Assembly (NCBI RefSeq): GCF_000003605.2
Contig: NW_003111970.1
Span: forward strand, 21,787-53,673
Origin: Saccoglossus kowalevskii
Taxonomy: Eukaryota; Hemichordata; Enteropneusta; Harrimaniidae
Direction: 5' to 3'
DNA: 31,887 nucleotides
A program made the position numbers and the translations under genes. Every line of letters begins with the position of its first letter. The stretch's first letter is position 1. Shown here piece by piece: positions 24,601 to 31,887 of the stretch. The notes beneath the pieces were generated by a model. It saw only the letters and a list, made by a program, of their open reading frames with translations, was not told the DNA's origin and searched no databases.

Positions 24601-27600
24601 ATACATGTATGTTTGTCCTGCAAACATTAAATACAGTATATTTAGAACCAAATTTAAATTTTAGAGTACAACAAATTCTTTCTCTGTTTTTAATAATCAA
24701 AATTGTCAAATTTGGAGCATAACGCATTCCTTCTCTTTTTTAATCAAATTGTCAAATTTGGAGCACAAGTTCTTTCTCTTTTTAATCAAAATTGTTATCA
24801 AGCTGTTACATTTGTTTTAACACCAATATTAATAACTGTAATTCCTGCTAGAATTATGTCACACTCAAATCAACTGGAAATTTTTCATAAATTGTCAAAA
24901 ATATATTTAGTACGAGGAAATGCTATTGGTTTGCTGATGCTGAGTTGACACATGGTAATATTTAACAATTTAATCTCTACATATTCCCAGCAATTATTTT
25001 TGCTAACAGCCTTAAGATACAACGGTGTTGATCAATATTGTAGTAATCATAAACTAGTTTCACTATTTTTACTACATATCATCAACGTATGCTAAAAAAA
25101 ATCATGCTACCAGAAAAGGAATAATAATTCATGAAAATTCTGGAATAGTACGAATACTGGTTTCTGATGATATTAATGAGAGAATAGTGGACACCACCCA
25201 CGGTGATATGTCTGCACCAATAATAGGTGCTGGAGTACCTTAGAGTACTACACATTGCAAAATTAACATGCAAGCCATATGTTAACCAATTCTGACATTG
25301 CTATACAACCGTGAACATTGTACAAATAATAAACATGTACAATGACATCTCAGGGAACCTATTGTAGTCATTGTCGGCATTTAAACAGCCGTGAAAAACC
25401 AAACACATCGATTCCTCCCACACAAACCCATCACCTTTATTAAAATTCATCTCACAAACCCCAACGACAATAGAAGGGTAAACACAAAAACAGTCTATTA
25501 CTGATAAAATCATTTCCAACGCATTCGAGTTGAGATGAGTTTTAAACAAAAACACCACAATAAAAAAAATTAGGCTAAGCTGTACATATGAATTAGGTAC
25601 AAACAGACAAAGAGAGGACTTACCAGGCACTCGTTAATACTCCTTGTTTGCAAATTGCTGGTAAATTATTAACTAAGCACGGTGTAAACCACGGTCGACG
25701 TACATTACAACTAATTGTACTTGGTCATAATGTTACACACAGACATTAGCCCTTAACAGGCTGCTGCCAGACAACCCAGTAAGCAACAAGTGATGTATAA
25801 CCGAGAGGTCACATGACCTGCAGGGCAACAATGTACCAATATGCAGATGGCTATTATTAGGTACACATGTTACATGATGAATTATTCATGTTTTTTCTCA
25901 GATATAACAATAAATGCAGCAACAGCATAACACGCGATGTAGTAGTCTTGCTAGTGACTAGGAATCCACTATCTACTGTCTGACCTCATATTGCCATGAT
26001 ACATTTTATATATATTTTCATAAAACCTCAATGGCTAAAACAGCTGGTTCCAGTGAAACATACAAGACAGGAAAGAGTACAATCATGCAGTGAAGTGGCC
26101 TTTACTGTTTTAGTAAGACCAGACTTTTATTATCCCTTGTTTCGTGAACCCGCCGAATGAACAGGAGCTGTAAATGAAATAAAAATAAAATTTCATTTCA
26201 GCGTAATTTCTCGCGCCTGCTGACTTGTAAGCAAAAAATTGCTAAAAAAATATTATTTTTATCTTTATTTTTTTACCGCCCGCCGCATAACAAATCCAAG
26301 TTGCATTTTCGTGGGAGTATCATGATCAAAGTACCAATGGAAAAAAAGAATTAATTTTATTTCTTTCCCGCCCTCCTCAAAAAAAATTGTCTTATAAAAA
26401 CCCGAGAAGCAAGGCATAAAAAAAGTGTGGCCTAACTACAAATAAAATGTCAGCTATGGTTGTACATACTGCATTTACTCTATGAGAAGTGCATATACTG
26501 GTAAATTTATATTGAATTTACTCTTTTAGAAGCAATTCAACAGAGGTACATTTATATCGTATTTACTGCATTAGAAGTGAATAAACCAGTAAATAAATAT
26601 CATATTTACTCTTTTAGAAGCACATCAACAGAGGTATATTGTATTTGCTCTATTAGAAGCACACCTCAAATAAAAGTGCACATGATCCAAGATACGAGTT
26701 AGTTGGGCCATAGACACATCTCATCTCTTACCTAAACATGCATGCTACTATTTTAGCAAATATGGTATTAATGTTATGAAGCATTTAAGAAAAACAATGT
26801 ACTGTGTACTGTAAAATACTTTATTTTAGCTGGAATTAATATTCGCTGAAAAGTCTTTTTTTGGTGTTTTGTATGGAATTTATTTTCACTGATTTTTGAC
26901 AAGTTGAATGTAAAATATATCATTCGTTCGTTCAGCGAAAATCATTCGTTCAGCGAAAAAATAGCGAAAATTAATTCCAAGCGAAAATAAAGTATTTTAC
27001 AGTATTTTAAAACTAGTATGATTGCAGAAATATAAACGAGTTTTAAAATCTTTGAATAATAGACAAAAGTTTCAGATTTCGTTGCAAAATAAATTATACA
27101 TGTTATACAGATATATTAAAGTATATTGTATGTTCACATTTTCATACAAATTAAAAAAACATAATGGCTCGAGTTGACTTAATTTAACCGTTTGAGCGTC
27201 ATAATTTGTGTAACAATCTTTGTTTTTATGTTTTTTGTTATTTCATTTTGGTCTAAATAGACATAACATCTAATTGGCTATTGTCTTGATCAAAACTGTA
27301 CAAACATTCTGAAAAAAATTATGTAGATTTATAATTTGTGATAAAGTTGATTTGGGTGCTCAATAGGTTAAAAGCATTGAAATTATTAATAACAGTCTGG
27401 TATTCTAATAATATGATTAATACGATAAATCTCCAAAATGGTATTAAATTTTGTCATTTAATTTGCTTCAAAAAAGTGTTGATTGCAATTACAAAAGTAC
27501 TGCACCCCCGAAATAGCAATTCCAACAAAATCCATTTAAAAGCAAAAACAATTAAATACGAAACCAACCGAACTAGATCGTGAAACAAACATAGATAAAG

Positions 27601-30600
27601 ATTGTTAAAATGCGTCTTCCTACCAGTGTTTCCAGTCATGTACATAGTCATAATATTGTCAATGAAAATGGATATTTTAGTTAAACATTCTACCTGTAGC
27701 TGGTCGGTTATCGCTTGTAATTTAAAACATATTGCTTAGCAATGACGCCATGAATACAACCAGGAGCATGTCAATGATATAGACCAACCAGCACTATTCG
27801 TTATTTGACATACATAGAATAGGTAAAAATAAACATATCAGGTGGGTCGTGAATCCTCCATCTCATAATTTACATATTATTTGCATACAGCCACACCCCA
27901 ATCTAGGCACATGTATTCAAATTTCTTTTAATGGCATAAATTAATAATTTAAAAATAAAATTTATCAGCCGAGTTATTTTTTTTAGCCAAATCAACAAAT
28001 GATGCTATACCTTCTATTTGTGGTGTATGTATTCAGATTTTGCAGCTAGAAATTTAAATTTGAAAAATTTAATGAGTCATATTATGTTAGGCGTTCTTTT
28101 TTTATGATTATATAATGATTTGATCATGATTTAAATACATCTGATAACAAAATGACGTAACTGTTTAATACTTATTGACATTAATGTTGTTTAAATGATT
28201 TTATTTTAATTAGGCCAGACTTTTATTATCCCTTGTTTCGCGAACTCGCCGAATGAACAGGAGCTGTAAATAAAATAAAAATAAAATTTTATTTCAGCGT
28301 AATTTCTCGCGCCCGCCGACTTGTAAGCGCAAAAAATTGCTAAAAAAATATTATTTTTATCTTCATTTTTTTTACCGCCCGCCGCACAACAAATGCAAGT
28401 TGCATTTTCGTGGGAGTATCATGATCAAAGTACCGAAGTCTCACGCAGATGAGAAACAAGGTTAAACATGGAATACAATTTTAATACATTTCTTCTCTCT
28501 GATCAATGATCCCACTTACAATTCTTTGAGAATCACAGAAATCTAATGGAAAAAAAAATTAATTTAATTTTTTTCCCGCCCTCCTCAAAAAAATTGCCTT
28601 ATAAAAACTCGAGAAACAAGGAATAAAAAAAACCTGGCCTTACAAATCCTGAATATTTAGGGCCTATGGTAAATTAATTAAATTGGCTCTCATAGAAATA
28701 AACATCCTATAGATGACCATTCTCAAATGTTGTCTGAATGAAATGAATTCTATTCAATGTTTTCTTATTTTCATGCAAATTTAATGATAGAATAGAAACT
28801 TGTGTGAACTGTTATCACATATACAAGACTCAATTTGGGCCAAACCTCCTTCCAACTTTTGTCACTTTTCACAAAATAAAAATGTATTTTTTCTCCTAAA
28901 TTTTAATCAAGATCTGTGGACATCAGGAAATTCTGTTGGTTTGATTAAAAAATTATTGAAAAATAATTGTCAATAGCAAGATGATGTTGGTGTGAAACTT
29001 TGTTAGGCTCTCTTCTTTCTAATGATCATTGTTTTTTTCATATACTACATTTCTTTTCTGTCTTTGTTTCTATCAGCATTAAAAAAATACAATTCAATGC
29101 AGATCACCCCCCCAAAGAGTTATAATGGCCGATCCCTAAAAGACTTAAGATCACCCAGATGAGCTAAATGACCCCAGCACTGACTGGGAAAAAACATACT
29201 AAGTTACTCCAAGGAAGCATTCCAACATTTCACAAAATATACACCAACTAAACAAGACATAGTATTATAGGTACTGGCATCTAATTTCAACAACATTATT
29301 TTCCTAAAATGTTTAAGTCAAAATAAAAAAGAAACACAGGAAGAAAAAAAGTGAAGGTTTTGATGGCTGTTATTCAAGACCAGTTGTAAATTGCAGGTCA
29401 AAGTTTACTACTGAGATACACATGTTAGAACATTAACGGTTAGGCCCTGCCGGGGTTGTTGCAAAGAGCAGATATAAGAAACGAAAGATGTTCATTGTTG
29501 CACATTGCTTTCTTCTTATGCCCTGTCTATCAAAACTGTTACTTACTGTCAATTCATAGTCATATTGTGATCATGAAATAGTAAATTTGCATAATTAATA
29601 CTTTTTAAAACACTATACTAGAATATGTAATTTCATGAATATAATAAAAAAGCTTTTATACTAATTTTTGCATGATTGGATTAATGAACTGTTTTATACA
29701 AATTCACACTGCAAACCCTTTCACGAAAATGATCAACATTGATCATATTCTTGTTCTTGCAAGAGGAATCCTGCAATATATACTTATCTATAAACAATAT
29801 CAAATTCTGTCATTCTGATTCAAAGTTAAATTTGGGTAAAAAAAACAGATGTTGCAATTAAAATGTGAGAATACATCTTTGCCACACATTTTCATCACCA
29901 GTCTGCATCACGTAACTAGTAGATCTTGTCCATCACAAGTCAAATTCAATGTTTATGACATACAATAAGTGAAACCTCAAATAGGCCTCAAGCTTCCCAG
30001 AAGATCGTTAATTTGTGGAAATTACATAAAACCCCCCAAAAAGATGAATAAAAGAAATTAGCTATCACCTTTTCCTGTTTAGCCTCTTACTGCGTTTTAT
30101 CCTTCTCTCCATTCTTATCAAGGTTTGTGAATGGAAAGACCCAGACAGACTAGTGGGTTGTCATAGTGATTTATTACCTAGGTTACCAGAGTAGACGACT
30201 CTGAAATGCTTACTTGATAAACACAAGATGTAAATTTATATAAACAACACCAGCGGCTTGTACTTTAGTGGTCACCTGACACCATAACAAACTATTTCTT
30301 TTGAAAATTTTTTTTTTGATTAAAAAAATATTCTGAATGTTACGACAATCACTCAATCAGCCTCGTTCGACACAGTAGTATACTTCAAATTATCTAAAGG
30401 CATTCCTTAATGTCTCAAACTCCGACATTAGTGCTTCAATGAAATGGAGACTTTATAATCACATTCAAATTAATACAGACATGTATCTGATACATTCATT
30501 ACTATGAATGTAACTAATACTTTTATGGCAAGTTGTGATTGTGTTTTTATTTCTTCATAAAACTTTAACACAAACTGAATTCCAATCTAAGCCAATTAAT

Positions 30601-31793
30601 TTTCAGACATCGGTTAACTAATAATTTTTTTACTGTTGTGTAAAGACACATTCCTTGGGGTTTTAATTTTACCATTTTTTGCTGATAAGTTAAATCAACT
30701 AAATTAAATCCATAAGAAAAATGTAAAATGACAGTAGAACTTATATTTTCACTGGAAAAAACATGAATTAAATAAAAACCCAGTCAATATTATCAACTAT
30801 CAAAAAGTGAAAATGAATACCTTTACGATAATAATACATATTTGAGGTATGATTATTCTTTTTATATTAACTAGGCAAATCTAACCAAAAGACTTCACAA
30901 TTGTTAGTTTAACCAGTTGTCATAGTTTGATAATCCACTGCTGCTGGGACAGTTATTTAATTATTAACTTCAACCATACAGGTTCTTAAGTGACAAACTT
31001 TAATGAATTATCTTTATTAACCCATACAGGTTCTCAAAGTGCAAACTTTAATAAATTATTAACTGCATTCATTAACCATAAAGGTTCTCAAAGTGCAAAC
31101 CTCAATAAATTATTAAATGTATTAATCATACAGGTTCTCAAAGTGAAATCTTTAATAAATTATCAACTGTATTAACCATACTCCAAGTGTCAAATTGTTC
31201 AGAAGTTTATAGGATACTCATAAACTGAAAAGGACATGAGTATTCAGACAGACTATTCTTAGTACTTACCCTGACCCTACGGCAGCCTTTCTCGTTGGTG
31301 ATAACTCTCGTTCTTTTTCTAGAAACACAAAACAGAATTTTACTCATTCTCAATTTGAAATTTTTTCTGCGTTACACAAATTATTCTGTTCTGAATAAAA
31401 CAGCAGAATTTGGTTATGCTCATGAAAATTATTGTTAAATTATAAAACTGCTTTTGATTGGCTATCAAATAATAAAGACAACTATTTAGGCCAATAGGGG
31501 ACCCCCTTATTTTTATAACATGATTTCTAATAAACAATTTGCTCCAGTTAAGTCACATAACTGATGCACTGGGGGGGGGGGGGGTCCATAGAAAAATTGC
31601 AAAATGTGAACTACATTATTCGTTGAATTGCACTTATTTCATCCAAGACTTCATGATTTCTGTGAGATCTTTGTCACACAACACCTAGGTTACAGTAAAA
31701 ATTCTAGTTTTATTCATTTTTCACTACATTGGTGTATCATAAATACCTGTTTCAGTTTTCCGTTTGCTGACATCTGAAAATTCATATGTTGGT
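2208..31793 (-). CDS. SORBS: SORBS-family SoHo/SH3 adaptor, partial (six exons joined, 5' and 3' ends outside window)
   Basis: Joined coding sequence in transcript order: 31793-31747, 31318-31270, 21455-21338, 16134-16082, 13607-13366, 9646-2208. Exon lengths are 47, 49, 118, 53, 242 and 7,439 nt. Every intron is GT-AG and the phases agree at all five junctions, giving about 2,649 codons without a stop. SORBS proteins are cytoplasmic adaptors at focal adhesions, cell junctions and Z-lines; the SoHo region and three C-terminal SH3 domains bind partners such as flotillin, vinculin and actin regulators. The family call rests on the SoHo end motif in the third exon and the GGDIP segment in the fifth, both recalled from vertebrate SORBS1/2. 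No SH3 domain is visible, so the 3' exons must lie left of position 1 and the start codon probably right of 31793. The exon structure is inferred from sequence, not transcripts; cassette exons in the long introns could be missed. Confidence 0.85.
10560..10690 (-). mobile_element. SINE-like retroposon fragment with A tail
   Basis: Read on the minus strand, a less AT-rich body of about 100 bp ends in CCTGGCAC followed by A7 and then an 18-nt A run. Body ends share GTGCCAG and a reversed CTGGCAC, giving a short foldback (GTGCCAGgcGACA against TGTCGtcaCTGGCAC on the plus strand). The oligo-A tail and base composition suggest a retroposon, but no tRNA-like head was recognised and no second copy is in the window. 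Confidence 0.35.
12442..12999 (+). pseudogene. Unrecognised 185-codon stop-free frame inside an intron
   Basis: Stop-to-stop frame on the strand opposite the SORBS gene. The first ATG is only at about 12590. The translation is Lys/Arg/Thr/Asn-rich in its first half (around RRTNTTMHKQ) with no domain I recognise. Such a length is unusual for AT-rich DNA, so it may be a decayed insertion or simply chance in a locally less AT-rich patch. No promoter, polyadenylation signal or splice sites tie it to a gene. Confidence 0.2.
13366..13607 (-). CDS. SORBS: SORBS exon with polyglutamine, SP-rich linker and GGDIP motif
   Basis: The exon is 242 nt, with acceptor tttctttctacttcag and donor GGAAG|gtatgt. 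The peptide starts KTLPANYKRSVEPVQH, then has eight Gln (mixed CAG/CAA), four Ser-Pro sites (LSPQ, LSPH, GSPV, HSPP), LYKEVQKGGDIPVHGL and a run of five Glu. The segment LYKEVQKGGDIPVHGL closely resembles IYKSVLEGGDIPLQGL recalled from human SORBS1, between SoHo and SH3 regions, which confirms family and position. The CAG/CAA and GAA/GAG runs are likely length-variable. One base is carried out, joining AC of the giant exon to make Asp. Confidence 0.88.
14545..14646. repeat. Short inverted repeat with TTTGCTCTATCAG arms
   Basis: The left arm tttgctctatcagtagtg is matched at the right end by cacttctgatagagcaaa, its near-perfect reverse complement, about 70 bp apart. Similar arm sequences recur in a tandem block at 26470-26665, so this is probably a small foldback element of a dispersed family. 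Confidence 0.5.
15064..15266. mobile_element. Foldback MITE, TACTGTA family, copy 1
   Basis: 203 bp. It starts TACTGTAGAATACTTTATT and ends AATAAAGTATTTTACAGTA, with TTTTCGCTG and CAGCGAAAA inside the arms, so each half nearly mirrors the other. Four copies of this family lie in three introns of the gene. There is no coding capacity. Confidence 0.8.
15294..15519. mobile_element. MITE with TAA target duplication (GGG..CCA family), copy 2
   Basis: 226 bp flanked by TAA on both sides (15291-15293 and 15520-15522). The left end GGGATCAACCAATTTAAAT pairs with the right end, which reverse-complements to GGGGTTGGCCATTTGAAAT. Three-base TWA duplications are typical of the PIF/Harbinger superfamily. 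A related right end, without a clear left end, lies near 29040-29133. Confidence 0.6.
16082..16134 (-). CDS. SORBS: SORBS 53-nt microexon
   Basis: The donor is a strong ACTTA|gtaagt and the acceptor ends ttacag, preceded by a (TATC)4 microsatellite on the sense strand. The exon starts in phase 0, reads TGHMYNPPAEPIKSSTT, and leaves TA to combine with C of the next exon as Tyr. It supplies exactly the phase needed between the SoHo exon (ends phase 0) and the polyQ exon (needs two bases), so without it the frame breaks. That bridging is the main support; no homologous peptide is recalled. Confidence 0.75.
16141..16156. repeat. (GATA)4 microsatellite in the microexon acceptor
   Basis: Four perfect GATA units end six bases from the splice AG of the 53-nt exon. 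On the transcript strand they read TATC repeats and provide the polypyrimidine tract and possibly the branch region. Confidence 0.9.
16612..16871. repeat. Four-copy 65-bp tandem repeat
   Basis: Units begin AGCCAATCACAATCTCACT at 16612, 16677, 16742 and 16807, exactly 65 bp apart, with only a few substitutions. The sequence is unrelated by eye to the 65-bp satellite 3.5 kb away. An open frame through it is a by-product of the repeat. Confidence 0.9.
17693..17879. mobile_element. Foldback MITE, TACTGTA family, copy 2
   Basis: 187 bp, starting TACTGTAAAATACTTTATT and ending TATTCTACAGTA. The left arm lacks the inner GGAATTTATT block present in copies 1 and 3, so it is a shortened copy. Confidence 0.75.
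19314..19526. mobile_element. Foldback MITE, TACTGTA family, copy 3
   Basis: 213 bp and the most complete copy by eye: TACTGTAGAATACTTTATT on the left and AAAGTATTCCACAGTA on the right, with mirrored TTTTCGCT/AGCGAAAA blocks. Non-coding. Confidence 0.8.
20160..21315. repeat. 65-bp satellite-like array, about 18 units
   Basis: Units are marked by CAGCTGAGTGATACATCAC at 20234, 20299, 20364, 20429, 20493, 20558, 20623, (gap), 20771, 20836, 20900, 20965, 21030, 21095, 21160, 21225 and a decayed end at 21290. Spacing is 65 bp with two 64-bp units. Each unit carries the small palindrome GTGATacATCAC. The left half is organised as 194-bp trimers and the right half as 130-bp dimers (CATCAC/CATCAT alternating). 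It stops about 22 bp from the SoHo exon donor. Confidence 0.95.
20679..20728. other. Assembly gap (50 N)
   Basis: Fifty Ns inside the satellite. Sequence right of the gap resumes the same trimer pattern seen on the left. The pattern predicts 31 missing bases if no whole unit is lost, so the N length is probably a placeholder. Confidence 0.98.
21338..21455 (-). CDS. SORBS: SORBS exon encoding the end of the SoHo (sorbin homology) domain
   Basis: This is the most diagnostic exon. Its acceptor is attatcggctacag and its donor TGTA|gtaagt. It encodes 39 codons beginning QQWTVPSARNTIERY and containing PRSITEYEPGKSSL. From memory, vertebrate SORBS2 has the same spacing from a Trp, through W-x-x-P and a basic/Tyr stretch, to PRSIFEYEPGKSSIL, the conserved close of the SoHo domain. 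SoHo domains target the protein to lipid-raft and flotillin-rich membrane. The amphipathic front half of the domain (vertebrate DWYKTMFKQIH) is not in this exon and should be upstream or absent. A 65-bp satellite begins about 22 bp into the following intron. One base is carried in and the exon ends on a complete codon. Confidence 0.9.
22006..22159. mobile_element. Possible short MITE with TTAA ends
   Basis: The left end TCTTAAAGAGGAACCTT is partly mirrored by the right end, which reverse-complements to TCTTAAAGGGGCATTTAAG. TTAA lies at both boundaries. About 154 bp, non-coding. The inverted repeat is short and imperfect and only one copy is seen. Confidence 0.35.
22529..22632 (-). CDS. Candidate alternative first exon with hydrophobic N-terminus
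   Basis: An ATG at 22632 opens 34 codons ending on a consensus donor CGAGT|gtaagt. The peptide starts MVNLPSIRYYWDDIAQ and continues FVKWIVVLFYVYLAQPLR, a hydrophobic stretch long enough to be a membrane segment. Two bases are carried out and join the first base of the SoHo exon as GT|G (Val), so splicing over about 1.07 kb gives ...AQPLRV-QQWTVPSARN in frame. An in-frame TAA lies six codons upstream of the ATG. No clear TATA box was seen, and the Kozak context is moderate (G at +4). It could be a chance open frame: by rough estimate a stop-free stretch this long occurs by chance in about one case in ten here. Confidence 0.35.
22635..22755. repeat. Direct repeat pair upstream of candidate first exon
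   Basis: AAGGTCCAATTAACGCTTAA at 22635 recurs at 22729 as AAGGTCCAATCAACACTTAA, 94 bp apart. The pair lies just 5' (minus strand) of the ATG at 22632, where a promoter for that exon would be expected. A regulatory role is speculation. Confidence 0.5.
24661..24800. repeat. Imperfect tandem repeat, about 46-bp unit
   Basis: About three degenerate units sharing TTCTTTCTC, TTTTAATCAAA and GTCAAATTTGGAGCA. Two GTCAAATTTGG blocks are 46 bp apart. Confidence 0.6.
26117..26432. mobile_element. PIF/Harbinger-type MITE, copy 1
   Basis: 316 bp flanked by TAA (26114-26116, 26433-26435). The left end GACCAGACTTTTATTATCCC is mirrored by the right end, GAGAAGCAAGGCATAAA...GTGTGGCC. It aligns along its whole length with the element at 28213 but lacks about 110 bp of interior. 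Three-base TWA duplications and long terminal inverted repeats fit the superfamily; there is no transposase. Confidence 0.75.
26470..26665. repeat. Imperfect tandem repeat, about 43-bp unit
   Basis: Five units keyed by ATTTACTCT...AGAAGTGCA or AGAAGCACA, spaced 40 to 45 bp. The unit resembles the arms of the inverted repeat at 14545-14646 (TTTGCTCTATcAGaAGTGCA). Confidence 0.6.
26807..27004. mobile_element. Foldback MITE, TACTGTA family, copy 4
   Basis: 198 bp, TACTGTAAAATACTTTATT to AAAGTATTTTACAGTA. The right arm has an internal duplication of CATTCGTTCAGCGAAAA. Non-coding. Confidence 0.75.
28213..28639. mobile_element. PIF/Harbinger-type MITE, copy 2 (longer)
   Basis: 427 bp flanked by TTA (28210-28212, 28640-28642). 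It starts GGCCAGACTTTTATTATCCC and ends GAATAAAAAAAACCTGGCC, giving terminal inverted repeats of about 35 bp. It retains about 110 bp (near 28434-28547) missing from copy 1. No open frame resembles a transposase. Confidence 0.8.
30069..30112 (-). CDS. Weak candidate alternative first exon, basic N-terminus
   Basis: ATG followed by MERRIKRSKRLNRK and donor AAAAG|gtgata, leaving two bases that would join the SoHo exon as AG|G (Arg). The phase fits, but a one-in-three match is expected by chance and the open stretch is only 14 codons. No upstream promoter signal was recognised. Confidence 0.15.
30965..31190. repeat. Imperfect tandem repeat, about 50-bp unit
   Basis: Four units with ACCATACAGGTTCTCAAAGT and TTTAATAAATTAT, GGTTCT blocks at 30981, 31029, 31083 and 31133. 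Ends about 80 bp from the 31270-31318 exon. Confidence 0.75.
31270..31318 (-). CDS. SORBS: SORBS coding exon, 49 nt
   Basis: The acceptor tract ttttgtgtttctag is pyrimidine-rich and the donor is a consensus TCAGG|gtaagt. The frame gives KERELSPTRKAAVGSG when joined to the neighbours. It contains one S-P-T-R site, a CDK-type phosphorylation consensus of the kind that recurs in the giant exon. Two bases carry out (GG|G makes Gly), matching the single base carried into the SoHo exon. It lies 428 bp from the preceding exon and 9.8 kb from the next. Confidence 0.75.
31319..31746. other. Short intron with G14 tract
   Basis: 428-bp intron between the two small exons. A run of 14 G at 31571-31584 (C14 in the transcript) is the only notable feature. 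Confidence 0.7.
31747..31793 (-). CDS. SORBS: SORBS coding exon, 47 nt (first seen in window)
   Basis: The acceptor reads ttttcttacag and the donor CAG|gtattt. In the frame demanded by the next exon it reads PTYEFSDVSKRKTET, with one base carried in and one carried out (G|AA makes Glu). Vertebrate SORBS1 has similar tyrosine-containing segments (TPTYQF, SPRYSFSED) upstream of the SoHo end motif, which supports the assignment. The preceding intron or 5' region starts at 31794. The exon is too short for ORF-based detection and was found from its splice signals. Confidence 0.7.
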
Positions 31794-31887
31794 CTGTAAG
31801 AAAATATATCTGGAGAAAAAACAAACACACAAAAGTGAAAATAAATAAAAGACACAGGGGTATTTGGGCTACCACTCACTAAGCATG

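Larger units (their letters stand above)
21456..31269. other. 9.8-kb intron upstream of the SoHo exon
   Basis: The largest intron in view. It contains two PIF/Harbinger-type elements, one TACTGTA foldback element, three short tandem-repeat blocks, a probable small inverted-repeat element at 22006-22159 and candidate alternative first exons at 22529-22632 and 30069-30112. Consensus-like donors at 25618-25623 and 29537-29548 have no supported coding exon. An internal promoter would be plausible here but none could be identified. The stretch 23740-24450 has degenerate internal repetition (AATACTGACCAAT and similar) with no clear unit. Confidence 0.7.

Noticed and set aside
25301-25630. Minus-strand 109-codon hydrophobic frame
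   Set aside because: It begins across a likely splice donor, has AT-driven hydrophobic composition and shows no conserved motif.
29537-29548. Consensus donor GACA|gtaagt on the minus strand
   Set aside because: All nearby ATG frames stop within a few codons and no acceptor defines an exon.

Overview
The window is animal nuclear DNA. It is AT-rich (about two thirds A+T by eye), has long introns with GT-AG splice sites, contains miniature inverted-repeat transposons and a satellite-like array, and carries a run of 50 Ns marking an assembly gap. The intronic repeats and the gene's architecture would suit a lophotrochozoan invertebrate such as a mollusc. That placement is inference; nothing in the window fixes the species.

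One gene dominates, read on the minus strand and running off both ends. I recognise it as a sorbin-homology/SH3 adaptor of the SORBS family (CAP/ponsin, ArgBP2, vinexin; Drosophila CAP). The only long open frame is one giant exon (9646 down to 2208). Five short upstream exons can be pieced together from splice sites and codon phase: 31793-31747, 31318-31270, 21455-21338, 16134-16082 and 13607-13366. All five junctions keep the frame and give about 2,649 continuous codons. The 118-nt exon at 21338-21455 carries the end of the SoHo domain (PRSITEYEPGKSSL, against PRSIFEYEPGKSSIL as I recall from vertebrate SORBS2). The polyglutamine exon carries LYKEVQKGGDIPVHGL, close to a conserved SORBS1 linker segment. 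The usual C-terminal SH3 domains are not in the window and should lie beyond position 1; a possible start of the next exon sits at 1-20.

Layout in + coordinates: 1-2207, intron with one inverted-repeat element; 2208-9646, giant exon encoding a largely disordered scaffold with six tyrosine-rich helical repeats and three 66-residue tandem repeats; 9647-13365, intron with a SINE-like segment and an unexplained open frame; 13366-13607, polyQ exon; 13608-16081, intron with three inverted-repeat elements; 16082-16134, 53-nt microexon; 16135-21337, intron with two foldback elements, a four-copy 65-bp repeat and a long 65-bp satellite that stops about 20 bp from the SoHo exon; 21338-21455, SoHo exon; 21456-31269, a 9.8-kb intron with two PIF/Harbinger-type elements and candidate alternative first exons; 31270-31793, two small exons.

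Functionally the window encodes the N-terminal and middle part of one cytoskeletal adaptor. SORBS proteins link vinculin and actin structures to signalling partners through SH3 domains. The giant exon inserts a very long phosphosite-rich linker between the SoHo and SH3 regions. The most interesting points are an in-frame candidate first exon that would put a hydrophobic membrane-type segment directly before the SoHo motif, the helical repeat array in the giant exon, and a GATA microsatellite that forms the polypyrimidine tract of the microexon.
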